In this document: one piece after another, positions 50,606 to 51,715 of the stretch
How positions within the stretch are numbered: position 1 is the first letter of the stretch
Layout of the letters: the number at the start of each line of letters is the position of its first letter
NCBI GenBank assembly: GCA_947624745.1
Contig: CANQLR010000017.1
Coordinates: 1 to 51,715, forward strand
DNA: 51,715 nucleotides
Reading direction: 5' to 3'
DNA from: an uncultured Clostridia bacterium
GTDB lineage: Bacteria > Bacillota > Clostridia > Oscillospirales > Ruminococcaceae
Translations under genes and position numbers: made by a program
The notes under the pieces: generated by a model
Told to the model about the DNA's origin: nothing
Databases searched by the model: none
Seen by the model: the letters and a program-made list of their open reading frames with translations, nothing else

Positions 50606-51457
50606 TCACTCCCCCTCCACCGCCTCTTTCACCCCCTCGAAGACGGTCAGCGCCTCCTCGAAATTCTCCCTCATCTGCTCCTCCGAGGTCGACAGCAGCT
50701 TCGCGGGCTCGCGCACCCCGAGATAGACCCCCTCCGGCATCGCCTGCCACTTGAGCCTGTCCCGCGTGAGCTCGCAGTTGATCAAAAGCCCAAACTCGTT
50801 GATGTTTTCGTCGTCGGGATAATCCTCCCGGAAATCGTGAAGAATAAAATCGGTCGGCTGATCGCTCAGAAGCAGGACGTTTTCGCCGCTCTGGAGCTGG
50901 CTCATAAGCTGCGCCTGCGACGCCGTGACGGTGTTCGGGTCGGAATAATCGGTCGAGATGTTGTAGACCATCACCGCGACCTCGCCGTCGCCGTTTTTGT
51001 CGGGAGTATAGCTCTCAAAGAACTCCTCGATCTCCTCGGTGCGGTAGTAAAACCCCGGGTCTGCCGAGACGACAAGGACGGTAAGATCCGGCTTTTCGGC
51101 AGTCACCATGTCGTAGGTGATGTAGCCGACGATAAGCACCATCGCGATGACAAAGAGTATCAGCCACTTTGAGCGGTACCACGCGCCCTCGGCCTTCTGT
51201 AAAAGGGTGAGCTTCGGCTGCTCCTCGTGGATCTCCTTCACGGTGTCCGAGTTCTCGATGACCCCCTGTTTAAGCTTCATGAGCTCAATTTTCCGCTCCT
51301 GAAGCCCCTTTTCGTACTCGGCGCGTTCCTTTTCCTCGCGTTCCTGCCTTTCCTTTTCGAGAGCCTCGCGCTCGCGCTGCTGCGCCTGTTCCTGTTCTCG
51401 CAGCTGCCTCTCGAATTCTATATCCTCCTTCGGGATAAACCCGTCGCGTTTCTCCAT
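50606..51457 (-). CDS. Coiled-coil membrane protein of unknown function
   Basis: A 283-residue protein I do not recognise. A Glu/Arg/Gln-rich N-terminal coiled coil (about 12-62) lies on the cytosolic side, then one transmembrane helix (about 98-114), then an extracytoplasmic domain of about 165 residues with Asp/Asn-rich turns (YTPDKNGDGEVAVMVYNIS). The layout fits a sensor or envelope scaffold. The start is ATG 51457 rather than the GTG at 51466, because that GTG is part of the GAGGTG ribosome binding site. A promoter is at 51481-51509; no clear terminator follows. Confidence 0.8.
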   Translation of the reverse strand: MEKRDGFIPKEDIEFERQLREQEQAQQREREALEKERQEREEKERAEYEKGLQERKIELMKLKQGVIENSDTVKEIHEEQPKLTLLQKAEGAWYRSKWLILFVIAMVLIVGYITYDMVTAEKPDLTVLVVSADPGFYYRTEEIEEFFESYTPDKNGDGEVAVMVYNISTDYSDPNTVTASQAQLMSQLQSGENVLLLSDQPTDFILHDFREDYPDDENINEFGLLINCELTRDRLKWQAMPEGVYLGVREPAKLLSTSEEQMRENFEEALTVFEGVKEAVEGE

Positions 51458-51480
51458 AAAAAACACCTCGCTTTTAATTT

Positions 51481-51509
51481 ATTATAGCACTGTTTCAAAA
51501 GAAATACAA
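51481..51509 (-). promoter_or_regulatory. Promoter of the coiled-coil membrane protein gene
   Basis: Minus strand: TTGTAT (51504-51509), 17 bp, TATAAT (51481-51486) preceded by TGC (extended -10). Confidence 0.7.
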
Positions 51510-51579
51510 TGCTTTTTCGGGATATTTCCGTCGGGGGAGGCAGCGCTCAAAAAAATTAAAAAAATTTTTCAAAAACCCC

Positions 51580-51608
51580 TTGACAAGCGCACGAATATGA
51601 GTTATAAT
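51580..51608 (+). promoter_or_regulatory. tRNA-Val(UAC) promoter
   Basis: TTGACA (51580-51585), 17 bp, TATAAT (51603-51608). Confidence 0.9.
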
Positions 51609-51638
51609 ATCCAAGTCGCCTCGAATAAGAGGCACTTA

Positions 51639-51714
51639 GGAAGCATAGCTCAGCTGGGAGAGCACTTGCCTTACAAGCAAGGGGTCATAGGTTCGAGCCC
51701 TATTGTTTCCACCA
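51639..51714 (+). tRNA. tRNA-Val (anticodon UAC)
   Basis: A 76-nt cloverleaf: acceptor GGAAGCA/TGTTTCC, D-arm AGCTCAGCTGGGAGAGC, anticodon stem CTTGC/GCAAG with loop CTTACAA (anticodon UAC, codon GUA), T-arm with GGTTCGAGCCC, encoded ACCA. It is one base from the window end. It decodes the same amino acid as the tRNA at 38640-38715. Confidence 0.96.
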
Positions 51715-51715
51715 T

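Noticed and set aside
51457-51466. GTG start nine bases upstream for the coiled-coil protein
   Set aside because: The GTG is part of the GAGGTG ribosome binding site serving the ATG at 51457.

Overview
The window looks like chromosomal DNA of a high-G+C clostridial Firmicute, probably an Oscillospiraceae/Ruminococcaceae-type gut or rumen bacterium. The reasons are a tightly overlapping recJ-relA-MBL-hemZ-rlmD operon, an alaS gene under a T-box leader, GGAGG-type ribosome binding sites, sigma-A promoters with 17-bp spacers, a rubrerythrin, a PadR/DUF1700/DUF4097 operon and several plant-polysaccharide enzymes. The species assignment is inference; no rRNA gene is present.

Layout. 1-2285 is lower-G+C DNA that looks horizontally acquired: an unassigned palindromic edge, a double-kinase fusion gene (APH fold plus protein-kinase-like fold), and a 91-codon foreign tail joined to the 3' end of rlmD. 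1974-9940 (minus) is the recJ-relA-MBL-hemZ-rlmD housekeeping operon. 10125-14745 (plus) holds T-box-alaS, a HIT protein, a TmrB-like P-loop protein and an Apt-like phosphoribosyltransferase. 14774-25811 is a carbohydrate region: two SGNH esterase lipoproteins, a GH26-like hydrolase, rubrerythrin, phosphoglucomutase and a very large membrane-anchored GH115 alpha-glucuronidase. 25974-30113 (minus) is a compact four-gene operon of two acyltransferase-type and two GT8 activities (one fused) plus a duplicated retropepsin-like protein, possibly for a glycolipid or cell-surface glycan. 30321-36470 (plus) carries PadR/DUF1700/DUF4097, a CapA-like lipoprotein, a penicillin-binding-type serine hydrolase, a frameshifted HIT protein and an MGMT-domain protein. 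A minus-strand ABC-2 permease and tRNA-Val(GAC) follow. 38981-47503 (plus) is a complete Opp/Dpp-type ABC importer with a GH3 beta-glucosidase, probably for oligosaccharide uptake and hydrolysis, followed by a MATE exporter. After a 1.7-kb non-coding, hairpin-packed island come a coiled-coil membrane protein (minus) and tRNA-Val(UAC).

The most unusual signal is not a gene. Four copies (13447-13544, 32704-32799, 50191-50281, 50323-50416) of a roughly 95-nt cloverleaf-like palindrome consist of an 11-13 bp outer stem enclosing three hairpins with 7-11 bp stems and 2-3 nt loops. Stem sequences differ strongly between copies while pairing is kept. One copy is roughly the reverse complement of another, and two copies lie 41 bp apart in opposite orientation. 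I do not recognise the family. A second, separate intergenic repeat (five copies of a motif of about 35 bp) lies at 48951-49267, and a diverged 104-nt tandem duplication fills the leader of the GH26-like gene.

The plant-polysaccharide theme (GH115, GH26-like, SGNH esterases, GH3 with oligosaccharide-type importer) suggests a hemicellulose degrader. All functional assignments come from reading motifs by eye, with no database search.
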